A stretch of DNA of 64,000 bases from positions 96,050,086-96,114,085 of the forward strand of contig NC_134876.1 in the NCBI RefSeq assembly GCF_041734735.1, read 5' to 3'. The notes under the pieces were generated by a model. The model was not told the origin of the DNA. It was given only the letters and a program-made list of their open reading frames with translations, and did not search any database. A program made the translations under genes and the position numbers. Shown piece after piece: positions 47,498-58,917 of this stretch. The DNA is from Babylonia areolata (lineage: Eukaryota; Mollusca; Gastropoda; Neogastropoda; Buccinidae). Each line of letters opens with the position of its first letter. The first letter of the stretch is position 1.

Positions 47498-49087
47498 GAC
47501 TCACTTGTGTAAAAAAAAGTGAGTCCATGTTTTAACCCGGTGTTCCGTTGTCTGTGTGTGTGTGTGTGTTTGTGTGTGTGTCCGTGGTAAACTTTAACAT
47601 TGCCATTTTCTCTGCAAATACTTTGTCAGTTGATATCAAATTTGGCATAAAAATAGGAAAAATTCAGTTCTTTCCAGTCACCTTGTTTAAACAATATTGC
47701 TCCTCTGGGGTGGGCACAAATTTTTTTTAAAAAGCAGCCAAATTATACGCAAACTGAATTTACTGTTATATTTATATATTTTAAAAAAATTATTTAACTT
47801 GTCACTTTGATCTGATATTCTGACACAGCAACAAGAGCAGTCATTTTTATCATTTTTTGTTCAATCAGGAACTTCTTTTGCTAAGCATGGCAGTTATATT
47901 TCTGGTGCATGTCTTTGGTGCAGATAGTAAAAAAGGGAAATTAATCTGTAATTAATGCTAGGGGGGTTAATTTGCTTTAAACTGATCTTTCTCATCTTAT
48001 ACTCAATACATAAAAAGCTTGTGTGTTTTACTCTCAGTGTACAGGGCTTTCACTATGTTCATTTGCCCAAGTAATCTTTTTCGGAAAATACTAAAACCAA
48101 TACTACGAGTGGACTTTATAGATCTGTTGACTGAGGCCTGAAGGTCATGGGCAAAAATCAGTTGGGTACACATTTTTATACATATTCAAAGCGCGTGCTC
48201 ATATTCCTCGCGAACGTGAAGGACGCCATTTTGTTTCAAGTTGTTGACCTGCCTGTTCAATCCTATATCAAAATCGGCAAAACATGATAACATGTGATGG
48301 AAAGTTGGAGAAGGAGACCGTTAAATATTTATTCAGAGAAAGGTTTGTGAACGCCTCATCACTTACTGGATTATGCCCCAAACTGCCATACTATAAAAAT
48401 ATAAACAAAATCAGTCGGAATTCACAGTTTAAAAAAAACAACCCAAAAAACCATGAGAGTTAATACCCTTGATGAAACGTAAAAATTTCCAGTTTTGACT
48501 TTTCCCAAAATTAAGTCCTTTTCACTTCATACGACGTTTAGAAGTACTTGTATTTGGTTCTACATATTATTAGTTTAACAAAATACTCAATTTTCAAATC
48601 AACTTAAAAACTATAAAACTAGAATGAACATAAAAGATAAATTGAATCGACCGTGTCGTACATTCCCGGCGGGTGTAACAAAACTTGCACATCTATCTAG
48701 ATCCAAAGAAAACGGCTAAATGTTGCAGTGTGATTGCGGGGATAGCCACGTCTCCTTTACCGCGGACCTAAAAAGAATTTTTAGATTAAAGATTTTTTGA
48801 ATGCCCAAGATACACCAGATTAATATGATTTAAACAGCGTTCTCACTCCGAATACCGCAATCGATTTCTCGCCCTTAAAAAAGCATGTTTAAGTATTAAA
48901 TTTTTTAACGTCAGTTAAGGAGCCACGATGGTGTATTGAGTAAGACAGATTCTTCTCACCCGAATACGCGGGGTTCGAATCTGCCTTTAGGGCTTTTTTC
49001 CTTTTCTTTTTAACCCGAAGCTTTATAATAACAAATACAGAACACATTTTAACTATTAGATTTTTTTAAGTGTATCACAAGTGAGTC
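47498..49087. mobile_element. Non-autonomous TIR DNA transposon, 1.6 kb
   Basis: The ends are perfect 12-bp inverted repeats, gactcacttgtg (47498-47509) and cacaagtgagtc (49076-49087). The interior is AT-rich with a GT run and has no transposase or long ORF. The text recalls a repeat that is very common in gastropod genomes. Near 48920-48995 it holds a tRNA-like stretch with ggggttcgaatct. The exact outer ends and target duplication were not resolved. It lies in intron 3 of the mosaic gene. Confidence 0.72.
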
Positions 49088-49589
49088 TTGAAGGCCTTGC
49101 CTCTCTTGTCGTTTCTTTTGTTTATCTGTATGTTTCTTTAACTATTTCACTGAATTATTCCTGTTATGTTCATGTACAGCGAGTATGTATAAAATTTCTT
49201 GTGTAGTGTGTTACTTGCTCTCATTTTGTGAACATATTAGCGATAATGTTTCCCTGTCTTTCTCCACGATACATTTATTTACCTATCGAGTATAAATAGT
49301 TATGTATGTACATCTGTGTGTATCTTACAACATCGGCAGGAATCTAGTACTGGGTAAGTCAAAGTGCCAATATCTTCACCGTTGGAAAATAAAGATTAAT
49401 TCATTAATTCATACTCTTTCTCACTCTGTTTTATGTTTGATAGACCAACCCTCTCGGTGTCTGTAAGTAAATATGTATGTATTATGCATGCATTTTGTGC
49501 AGCACACATTCAGTCACATGAACGTTCTCCCTCTATAAAACATCCCTCTTCCAAATTCCACCCGATTCTTTGAACAAGACGAGGTCACT

Positions 49590-51018
49590 GTGAATTTCTT
49601 GTCACAACCATGTTACTGATTTGCCCGCGTTAGTTACTGATTTGATGTTTAAGATCTCCGAAGTTAAATCAAGCAAAGAACTATATTGCATTACAAATAA
49701 GCTTTGTGGCAGAACAAAATCTTCTTTGCTTCCTTCTATCTATTTTCAGTACTGTCCAGTGTCTTCTCAGATTTTATCTGCTCAAAAATTGTTCACCTCA
49801 GGAAAGAACTGGATTCACAGTCAGTTGTGTCACATCCCTTGGGAAAAGAATTTCAAGGTGTTCGTTTTGTTGCTTTCTTACCCGTTTCAGAGATAGACGT
49901 ACTTAGTGTGTTGAAAAAGTCAGCTCCAAAAACATGTGACCTGGACCCCCTTCCCACACCACTACTGCATGAGTGTTGGGATGTTTTTGCTTGCACTTAC
50001 AAAAATTATAAATGATTCTTTATTTTCTGGTGTCTTCCCTGATGTATACAAAACTGCACGTGTTAAGCCCCTGCTAAAGAAAGCCACTCTGGATCACAAT
50101 GACCTCAAAGGTTTTCGCCCTGTATCCAACCTTGCTTTTGTGTCCAAAAATTATTGAAATAAATTGTTCTCTCCCAACTTTCAGACCATTTAGCATTAAA
50201 CAACCTGTTCTCTTTTTTTTCAGTCAGCAGATAGATCTGCCCATAGCACCGAAACTGCTTTGTTGAAAGTAGTTAATGACCTGTTACTGTCTATTGATGG
50301 AGGTAAACTATCTGTGTTAACTTTGCTCGATCTGTCGGATGCGTTGACACAATAGACCACCGATTACTCCTTTCCAGACTTGAACATGTTTTTGGGATTC
50401 ACTCAACAGTTCTGAGTTGGTTTTCTTCATACCTATCCAACCGCTTCCTGGTTGTCTCTGTTAGTTTCAGTTTCAGTAGCTCAAGGAGACGTCACTGCGT
50501 TCGGACAAATCCATATACGCTACACCACATCTGCCAAGCAGATGCCTGACCAGCAGCGTAACCCAACACGCTTAGTCAGGCCTTGAGGGGGGGGGGGGAG
50601 GTGAATAAATAATAGAAAAGCTTACATAAATAAATAAATAATAATTATAATATAAAAAAGGTAGTAGTAGTAATAATAATAAAAAATAATAATAATAATG
50701 TCTCTGTTAGTAACTTTAAGTCTGATCCAACCCTATCTCCTATGGTGCGCCACAAGGCTCTGTCCTGGGTCCCGTTCTGTACACTGCTCCTCTTTCTGAT
50801 GTCATTTCTGGCCATTCTGTTCTTCACCACTCTTTTGCTGATGATACTCGGCTATAAGTCTGCAGAACCAAACCAAGTACTCAGTCTGATTCTATCAATG
50901 GCCATGTTAGTGGCCATGGATGTTTTATGTAATTTGTAATATTTTTCTTTCATGTAAAGTGCCCTGAGCTCTTAGAGAGAAAGGGCGCTAAATAAATGTA
51001 CATTATTAGCATTATACA
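49590..51018 (+). mobile_element. Decayed CR1/L2-like LINE
   Basis: Fragments in different frames give SAPKTCDLDPLPTPLLHECW, VYKTARVKPLLKKATLDHND, FRPVSNLAFVSK, then SAHSTETAL-like text, and finally GSVLGPVL and FADDTRL-like text, the order of the reverse-transcriptase fingers and palm. The part after the active site is missing and the copy passes directly into a 3' tail (aagggcgctaaataaatgta, then attatt). Several frameshifts and stops; non-functional. It is interrupted by a SINE and ends about 70 bases before exon 4. Confidence 0.82.
50465..50698 (+). mobile_element. SINE family A, nested in LINE, with 12-bp target duplication
   Basis: Starts tttcagtttcagtagctca, ends ttagtcaggccttgag, a G-run and an AAT-rich tail. 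The LINE sequence tgtctctgttag is duplicated on both sides (50453-50464 and 50699-50710), which proves insertion by retroposition and fixes the orientation of the family. Confidence 0.92.
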
Positions 51019-51089
51019 TAGGTGCGCTTCAGAAGGAAAGAACATCAGATGCGTACAAATTGTTTATCTGTTTGTGTTCCTTTGTGTAG

Positions 51090-51340
51090 GTGTACTCTGT
51101 GATGGGTGCTGCATTCATCTGACGAGGCAGTCCACTGGCGTTAAACTCTCGGCGGACGACATCATAGCAGAGACTGAGGTGAGCAGCTTACTGGTGTGTT
51201 CCCAGGCGTGTGCTTCCACCCCTGGGTGCGTGTCTGTGGCGGTGCAACATGACCTGCCTGGCTCCTGTCAGCTGGGGCGTACTTCACACAGCACTGTGCA
51301 CGATCCAAACTACCTTCTCTATCTCTGTACTAATTGTTGA
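51090..51340 (+). CDS. Exon 4 of secreted mosaic gene: PAN/Apple-like C-terminus
   Basis: Acceptor tttgtgtag ends at 51089; the exon starts in phase 1, matching exon 3. It encodes 82 residues to a TGA at 51338-51340: VLCDGCCIHLTR, then VSSLLVCSQACASTPGCVSV, then GSCQLGRTS and a final CTNC. The spacing of cysteines around a central LxxCSQACxxxPGC segment resembles PAN/Apple domains, which bind proteins or sugars. The domain is short and may be atypical. AATAAA motifs at 51550 and 51676 could serve as polyadenylation signals. Confidence 0.68.
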
Positions 51341-51990
51341 TTTTGACAGCTATCTGTGGTTCTTACTGTGTTGTCTCTTAGTCTGGGATTGTTTTTTTGT
51401 TTTTTTTTTAAATTTCTTTCTTTTATAGCTACCTATAGTTCTCAGTCTGTGATTGTTCATTGCATTTTTCAGAGCTACCTATTGTTCTGACAGTCTGTGT
51501 TGATTCTTTTCTTTATTATTGGTTTTTTTCCATAGCTAATATGGTTCTCAAATAAAGTCTGTGATTGTTGATTTTATATGTATTTCTTATAGCTACCTAT
51601 GGTTCTGACAGTCTGTGATTGTTGATTCTTTTCTTTATTATTGTTTAATTTTTTATATTTTTTATAGCTACTACGGTTCTCAAATAAAGTCTCTGTCGAT
51701 TTTTTAAGAAAACATATTTCTAAAAGCTACATATGGTTCTCACACAGGTTGTGATTGTTCCTTTTTTTCGCTGCCTATGATTCTGACAGCCTGTGATTGT
51801 TCCTTTTTTTTTTTTTTTTTGAACAGCTACCTGTGGTTCTGACATAGTCTGTTCATTTTCATAGCTACCTACGGTTCAAACACAGTCTGTCATTTTTTAT
51901 TTTTTATTTTTTTTTTAGCTTCCTGTGGTTCTCACACAGTCTGTGACTGTTCACTTTTTATAGCTACCTTTGGTTCTCACATAGTCTGTG
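51341..51990. repeat. Degenerate 60-80-bp tandem repeat
   Basis: About nine decayed copies of a unit with tatagctacctatggttct, gacagtctgtgattgt and T-runs. It starts right after the stop codon of exon 4, so the 3' UTR may be made of it. From 51991 to 52904 no element or gene is recognised. Confidence 0.8.
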
Positions 51991-52904
51991 TAAACTGTAC
52001 TGACTGTGAACTGTACTCAATGCAGAAATGGCAGACCATAAGTTACAAATCAACTGTGTGTTTTCAAAATGGTTTTGGCTGTCAGCCGGCATGTCTAAAG
52101 GATGGAGGAATGTTCATATGATGAACTTATGTTTCTGACTGACTGTATCTGCTTCAGTTGCTGATTCCGTCTGTCCACTGCTCAGTCTGTTTCTCTTGCC
52201 CAGCTCCCTCCACTTCCTGCACCTGTTTCTCTCTTTCTGCTTTTTCTTTCTCTATGTGTCTAGCACTTGTTTCTCTTTCTGCTTTTTCTTTCTCTATGTG
52301 TCTACACCTTTGTGTGTCTATTTTCTATCTTTCATTTTACACTTTTTTTTTTATTGCGTATTTTACTGGCTTATGGAATGTTTGTCAAGTGCATTTAACA
52401 TTGCATTTTGTCTTCTATTCATTTCAGAATGTGTGATATTATTTTGTTGTATCGTAATATTCAGTCCTGCACTGTTTTGTACCTGGTTGTGTTGCTGACT
52501 TAGCTGTCTAACAAACAGGCAGATGAATAAAACCTTCCACAAGCACCGCTTGTCATAATGTCACATCACAAATCAACGTCATATATTATATTGCAAAGTC
52601 TGGATCTGTTGCTTTTACTGCACTTTCTATTTTGAAAACACATGGTTTGTAAACTGTGCACCATTAATACTTTTCTCTCCAGTACTTTCAAACATGCCCC
52701 ACTTGAATACATACATCATTCCTCTTGAGAATGCCAAATGTCTTCTGTTCATTTGTAAATTATATTTTAGATAAATAAGTCCTGTTCAGGCATGAATATC
52801 ATTTTCAGGTAACCCACCTATGTATAACTGCCGTTCATAAAAGGAAAAAATAAATCCCAAAACAAAGTAGCAGTTTCAGGTATATCTGTTCCCAGGTAGG
52901 CTTG

Positions 52905-53345
52905 TTACAAGGGGTGTTCATAATGTCCCTGAACAGGAGCAACAGAATCATAATCTACATTATACAAAAAAACGACGACATCCAAGCTATATTGTTAAAT
53001 ATTATTCCATTCCTGAAAACGTGTTGTGCTGAGGAAGGCACTATGTGGGGTAACAGTGATGGCCTCCTGTCAGTGGGTCCTTTCACCGCGTCATTCCTGC
53101 TGTGATCCCACTTTTGCCGGGGAAAATCGTTCAGAGAAAGATTTTAAAGTTTGTTATATTGGTTTGTCAAGCAAGCTGTAAGCAAAACAACAGTTTTAAA
53201 CTGGTTCAGACAATTGCAGTTTGGGACATCAACACTGGAAGATAATGACCACTATGGTCATCTGGTAACCGTAGTTACTCAAGAGATTTCCAAGGTAAGG
53301 CGAATTACTGAGAAGAATCATCCATCTATAATAAAACCGAAAGTA
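52905..53345 (+). mobile_element. Tc1/mariner-type transposon remnant
   Basis: It starts with ttacaaggggtgttcata, like mariner terminal repeats. One frame (53140-53340) reads WFVKQAVSKTTVLNWFRQLQ, then TLEDNDHYGHLVT and VRRITEKNHPS, matching the helix-turn-helix and linker of mariner transposases. The upstream part is in another frame, and no DDD catalytic region or far terminal repeat is identified. The sequence to 54220 is unassigned. Confidence 0.6.
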
Positions 53346-54237
53346 CAATGAACTTTTTGTCGGGAAGTATCAATGTCATTTTTTATGATCACCTTGTTGA
53401 GAACTGTTGTGCCTGTTGGGGACCTTGTAACTTTGTTATGTATGATCCAAAAGTGCGGGTTTACTGGAGAACACATAAACTCCAAAACTGATGTAGGAAG
53501 ACCAAACTGCGTTTGGGACATTGCATCTAGAGACGAGACGATAAGTAGGTATTCAGCATGATCCTCAAACGAAGCAACAGTCAGCAGTCTGGGTCTTCCT
53601 AGGTGAGAATTCACCTGAAAGCTTAACAGATCCATAAGTGCTGACAAACAAATGGTGTATCTCTTTTCAAAATCCGGCCATACTGTCACCACACTGCTTC
53701 AAGACAGAAAGACCATGGCCTTGGACCAGCATTCCCTCCATCTGTTCCTGTTCCCTTTGACAAGCCATTGGCAACAGGCAGGCAGTTCCAGAGTGCTGAA
53801 GATGTTTGAGCTTTCTTCGATGGCGTTACTTTGGGTACACAACAAGGACGAGTGCACTGGACATGTGATTTAATGCATACCTTGCACTGTTGGGATAACA
53901 TTTGATGTGTTAGGAAATGGCACTGAAATAAATAACAGAAATTTCCTTTTTCAAAAGTGTATGTGATGTGTGTGTCTAATTGTGAGTGTGAGTGAATCAG
54001 AATCAGAATTAATTTTAATGTCAATTAAACCTTAACAAGGTTTATAAGACACACATGCAAAGTTACATGAAACCACGCACACAAAAAAACAAAATGGATA
54101 AATATTGAACAAGAGATTGAATCACTCCTGCATGCTATGGCGTTTTTGGCAGCTGTTACTGCCAAATTTCCCAAACAGCCCCACAAGTTTGTCTTCCAGT
54201 ATAAGCTGACTGGGTTTATTAATATGTGTGAGTGTGA

Positions 54238-54241
54238 GTGT

Positions 54242-54299
<58 letters not shown>

Positions 54300-54315
54300 G
54301 TGAGAGAGAGAGAGT
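54238..54315. repeat. (GT)n-(GA)n microsatellite
   Basis: GT run (54246-54278) followed by a GA run (54279-54314). Confidence 0.95.
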
Positions 54316-54616
54316 GATGTGTGGATAACATTAGCATTTTCTCAGCTATACCAATGCATGGGAACCAACACTGAGAGAATGGTAGGTATGAATAAGATCT
54401 TCAAAGACCTCCCTTTGTGATGGTATGGATAGCAAGGTGAAAGGTCAAATACATGATAGAAACATGACCTAGATTAAAAATACAAGACAGCTCTAAGATG
54501 TATCATAAATAACCAGACAGACATTCAACAACACAGCTGGTTGGTCATAATCATGTCTGTATTGTCACACTGGTTCTGAAACCTGGTTTGTTTCTGGAAT
54601 GCTGCACTTCTGAACT

Positions 54617-55413
54617 GTTGTCTGCAAACTTCTTTTGGCAAAGCTCCTCTCTCACCACTCAAGACTGTTGTCTGCTAACTTCTTTTGGCAAACTTCCTCT
54701 CTCACCACTCAAGACTGTTGTCTGCTAACTTCTTTTGGCAAAGCTCCTCTCTCACCACTCAAGACTGTCTGCTAACTTCTTTTGGCAAAGCTCCTCTCTC
54801 ACCACTCAAGACTGTCTGCTAACTTCTTTTGGCAAAGCTCCTCTCTCACCACTCAAGACTGTCTGCTAACTTCTTTTGGCAAAGCTCCTCTCTCACCACT
54901 CAAGACTGTTGCCTGCAAACTTCTTTTGGCAAAGCTCCTCTCTCACCACTCAGAACTGTCTGCTAACTTCTTTTGGCAAAGCTCCTCTCTCACCACTCAA
55001 GACTGTCTGCTAACTTCTTTTGGCAAAGCTCCTCTCTCACCACTCAAGACTGTCTGCTAACTTCTTTTGGCAAAGCTCCTCTCTCACCACTCAGAACTGT
55101 TGTCTGCAAACTTCTTTTGGCAAAGCTCCTCTCTCACCACTCAAGACTGTCTGCTAACTTCTTTTGGCAAAGCTCCTCTCTCACCACTCAAGACTGTTGC
55201 CTGCAAACTTCTTTTGGCAAAGCTCCTCTCTCACCACTCAAGACTGTCTGCTAACTTCTTTTGGCAAAGCTCCTCTCTCACCACTCAAGATTGCTGTCTG
55301 CTAACTTCTTTTGGCAAAACTCCTCTCTCACCACTCAAGACTGTTGTCTGCAAACTTCTTTTGGCAAAGCTCCTCTCTCACCACTCAGAACTGTTGTCTG
55401 CAAACTTCTTTTG
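54617..55413. repeat. 47/50-bp satellite amplified from LINE ORF
   Basis: About 16 copies of a unit with cttcttttggcaaagctcct and ctctcaccactcaagactgt; 50-bp units have an extra ttg. On the minus strand the unit reads QKKFADNSSEW and then a stop, the counterpart of the QKKRWEDNIKEW segment in LINE ORF2 proteins. The flanking LINE sequence at 55414 continues the same ORF upstream. The array is therefore an expanded piece of that LINE. Confidence 0.88.
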
Positions 55414-55690
55414 CTGTCCCATCTCCTTTTCCCCTGCACTGTTCCCTGAGGATGGTCTTGGAGAACTTGTCACATCTTGTCATGTGGCCATACCATCTCA
55501 TTTTCCTTCCCCAGTATGTCTTCACACTGACCAACATTCTGTATAACAGCTTTCCTGGCTTCATTTGTTATGTGGTTTTTGTAGGAGATGCCAGGGAGTC
55601 CCATGAAGCTTCTGATTTCTACAGCTTGGATCCATCTCTGAAGCTCTCCTTTAACTCGCATGCACACAAGAAAACCAAGAAAACCAGTGC
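55414..55690 (-). mobile_element. LINE fragment (C-terminal part of ORF2)
   Basis: On the minus strand, MCMRVKGELQRWIQAVEIRS, then LPGISYKNHITNEARKAVIQ and ENEMVWPHDKM, matching the LxxRIQAxExxxxRRxLGISYxxHxTNE region after the polymerase domain of LINE proteins; a frame change then leads to a QGTVQGK-like stretch and the satellite. It belongs to a different LINE lineage from the copy at 28.5 kb. Confidence 0.85.
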
Positions 55691-57242
55691 ATATGTCTAT
55701 TATTTTATGTCAAGTAACTGATATACAGGAGTAGTCTGAACTGATATTTACACCCTACTGAGCCTTTTTCCCTCTTATTACCCAGACATTTTATCATTTT
55801 GATCTCATCCTTTAAATGTGTAAACTAACATCTAGCTTGCCTTCGCTGTGTAAAATAACATTTGGCTTGCCTTTGCTGTGTAAACCAACATTTAACTTGC
55901 CTTTGCACCAAACAATCTTTACAGTGCATAATGTAAAACAGACCCAGAGGACCACTCACTGTTACGTGTACAATCATGTTCCACAGCAAGTGATTCTGGT
56001 GGAAGATCTACACTGGCTCTGTGCCTGTCCACTTTTGCTCAAGGAGCAGGACGATCACCTCTACTGAACAACTGGCAAACTTATTCTGACAATTGTCAAT
56101 GTTGTGATGGACATTTTCACCCGTTCTTACTATATTGCCAAATCACAATAATCTAACTATAAACAGGTGATTGTGAATTATATTACAGTACTTGCTTTAA
56201 ACAGCAGTTCTGAAAACTTAATTTATAATTGACAGGGAACTGCAAAAGTACAAATATTTATAATCAACAGAAACTCATGAATTATACACTTAGCAATCAC
56301 AAGAAATGTCTACAATCTTACCAATCACAAGAAATGTCTACAATCTTACCAATCACAAGAAATGTTACAATCTTAATTCCTCATCTGCAAACGAAGTTAT
56401 AACAAGGCTTCCAAAATGTTTACCCTCCACAAAATCTTCCATTTCCAAATACAAAAATAATGTTAGTAATGGGGTTACCAAAATATAAATGCTTCGAATC
56501 AATGATTGTTTTCTGCCAATTTATGCATGACATCAACATGCTTCCAATATACAATCCAGTTTCAACATGGGTTGCAAAAAATGACACATTTTTACAACAA
56601 ATAGGGCCATGTAAAAAAGAAAAAGAGGGCAATGCCTTCAAGTTCATGTGTGGTTCCTACAGATTTATACAACAATTTCATTGTTTATTTACTCCTTTGT
56701 TTACAAAACAAAACAACACCATTTTTGGTGGGAATATGCAAAAATCGTAAATGGAAAAAGTCACTGAAATTCAGTAAAATAGTTGCAAAACTGACTGAAT
56801 TGTGAAGATTTAAATGACAGTGTGGGTAATATTTCACCCAAGAGGTACAGCAAAGGGTAACAACAACAAAACTGAAAACACAGAGTATGAGAGAAGTGGG
56901 CAAAGAGAGGTGTGACCAGCACCAACATGTATTGATCCAAATCATATTTTGACCAGCATCAGGAACAAGCACTTGTCAAACCAAACGTTGTGTGCTGGAA
57001 AGGGAACAATGCTACTCACAGCAGCTTTAAGTCCATAAAATGTGGCCCTGTCCCAGATCAAGCAAGGGCATGCTGGAACCAGTGTTCAATGTATGCTCTT
57101 CAACTTCTAGTACAGACACAAGGAATTTTCAAGGTAACATTCAGAGGAAAAGTGGTGAGTTCAGAAAGATAGGAAGGCCCAGCAGAGTGGAAAGCAGAAA
57201 ATCAGAGGCAACTAAGTATCTAATTGTGGCCTCAATGGGGAG
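55691..57242. other. AT-rich sequence, no gene seen
   Basis: Contains three decayed copies of a taacatttagcttgccttt unit (55815-55905) and three copies of a atcacaagaaatgtctacaa unit (56295-56370). Nothing else recognisable. Confidence 0.5.
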
Positions 57243-57500
57243 TCAGTGCAGAGTACAGAGCTAAGGAGAAATGCGATTACTGCATGGAATCATGAATGTC
57301 AGATCATCAGTGCAGAGTACAGAGCTGAGGAGAAATGTGATTACTGCATGGAATCATGAATGTCAGATCATCAGTGCAGAGTACAGAGCTAAGGAGAAAT
57401 GCGATTACTGCATGGAATCATGAATGTCAGATCATCAGTGCAGAGTACAGAGCTGAGGAGAAATGTGATTACTGCATGGAATCATGAAAGTCAGACCAGC
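57243..57500. repeat. 64-bp tandem repeat, four copies
   Basis: Units contain cagtgcagagtacagagct, gaggagaaatgtgattactg and catggaatcatgaatgtcag. Copies 1 and 3 share ctaagg/gcgatt and copies 2 and 4 share ctgagg/gtgatt, so the array grew by doubling a two-unit block. Confidence 0.92.
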
Positions 57501-57714
57501 AGTGCTATTTTAAAGTTGATCATTTTGCTAAAAAATTATGGGGACAACTTGTGATGAGTTATCAAATATCCTAAACTTATGTTGACAAAAAACGAAACAG
57601 AGAAGGTGAGCACATAATGCTATCAATGAGGTACAGAACTTTTGATGGAAAATTTTTCAGGACAAACTCTCACGACAATGTGACATGTGAATACAGTGGG
57701 GTTTATAGAGAAAC

Positions 57715-57860
57715 GCACCAGATCTGCTTTGAAAACAACACCACCAGATCTCCTTTGAAAACAACACCACCATATCTGCTTTGAAAACAAATGTTTTTAA
57801 CGATCAGGGTTCATAGATAAACACCACCATATCTGCTTTGAAAACAAATGTTTTTAAGGA
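57715..57860. repeat. Short repeat with atctgctttgaaaacaa
   Basis: Four copies of accaccatatctgctttgaa-type units; the last two are about 58 bp apart and include tgtttttaa.gatcag. From 57861 to 58600 no feature is recognised. Confidence 0.8.
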
Positions 57861-58599
57861 TCAGAGTCCTGCCCTGTGATAAACCCAATGTGCTGTCAGG
57901 CCTTCACAGCCCACCCGAGGTTTGAGTAAAGTATTAACATAAAATGAAATAAAATAATCAAACAAAACAAGCAGACACATTGAAACATAAAAGGTAAGTA
58001 GAAGCCCAATGATTGAAAAGCAGCACCTTCCAGAATCCAAAAGAACTCAAACTGTCTGGCGTGTTTCTGTCAGACTGACATGGAGCACAGGTGGGTTTTA
58101 TCATCTGTGCCAGATGAACGCATTCACTCCTTCACCAGCATGAAGTAGGATTCATCATCAATACTGCTTCTTCCGCCACCCTACCTCTGCCGTGTCACAG
58201 TGAGAAATCCAGAGCATATTGTCATTATTTTGACTGTGCTGTTGCTCTACAGCTCAGCCAACTGCACGGGTCATATGAGGGCTGACCACACATCAACACT
58301 CATCTTGTAAAATATGAAAAAAGCAACCTAGAAAATAACAACAGGCACCAGTGCAATCATATTTAAACACAAAAACCTCAGATATATCTTTGATACTGAT
58401 CATTCCACCGATGTTTCGTCAGAGGATTTAAATAAAGCAATCTAAGCACCAACATAATCATACTTTACACACACACAGTCACATAAAGAAAAGGAAAAAC
58501 AAGCAAACACATATGAAATATGTCAGCATGCAGCTTGTCATCCATAGCACAAAAAATAATACAACAGTAAGACTGTCCAATCTTCAGGTCCAGAAAACT

Positions 58600-58710
58600 G
58601 TGAAGAAATGAAGATGACTGGACCAACACATGCACTGGGTTCTGTCCACAGCTGTGGGAAGAAATGAAGATGACTGGACCAACACATGCACTGGGTTCTG
58701 TCCACAGCTC
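58600..58710. repeat. 55-bp direct duplication
   Basis: gaagaaatgaagatgactgg through ctgggttctgtccacagct occurs twice head to tail (58600-58651 and 58659-58710). It lies just 3' of the stop codon of the minus-strand gene, so probably in its 3' UTR. Confidence 0.9.
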
Positions 58711-58734
58711 AAGGTAAACACAGAGCACTGTCCT

Positions 58735-58832
58735 TCACTGTGTCTCGGGGTGCTTTTTGGGTCGGCCAGGTCGACGTTTCTCCTTGACCTTGGTGGGCGA
58801 GGTGACCCCGGATCCCTCAGTCACTGCTGGCC
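58735..58832 (-). CDS. Last exon of AT-hook gene
   Basis: Acceptor ccttgtgtccag just upstream on the minus strand, entering in phase 1 as required by the exon ending at 61030. It encodes PAVTEGSGVTSPTK, then the basic stretch VKEKRRPGRPKKHPETQ and a stop (58735-58737). RRPGRPKK is an AT-hook, a short motif that binds the minor groove of AT-rich DNA, so the product is probably nuclear. With the other three exons about 310 residues of the C-terminal part are visible. I do not recognise the protein. Confidence 0.72.
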
Positions 58833-58917
58833 CTGGACACAAGGAGGAGCAACATACAGGCCAGGTCAAAGGGCAGGGCCCTCGCTGAAGGCGGAGTGCA
58901 CTCCAGGTTTCTCATCC

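Noticed and set aside
48920-49000. tRNA-like sequence with ggggttcgaatct
   Set aside because: Weak A box, no good acceptor stem, and it is embedded in a TIR element.
53318-53692. Minus-strand frame of 124 codons next to the mariner remnant
   Set aside because: No family recognised and no splice or start support; may be antisense to a decayed element.
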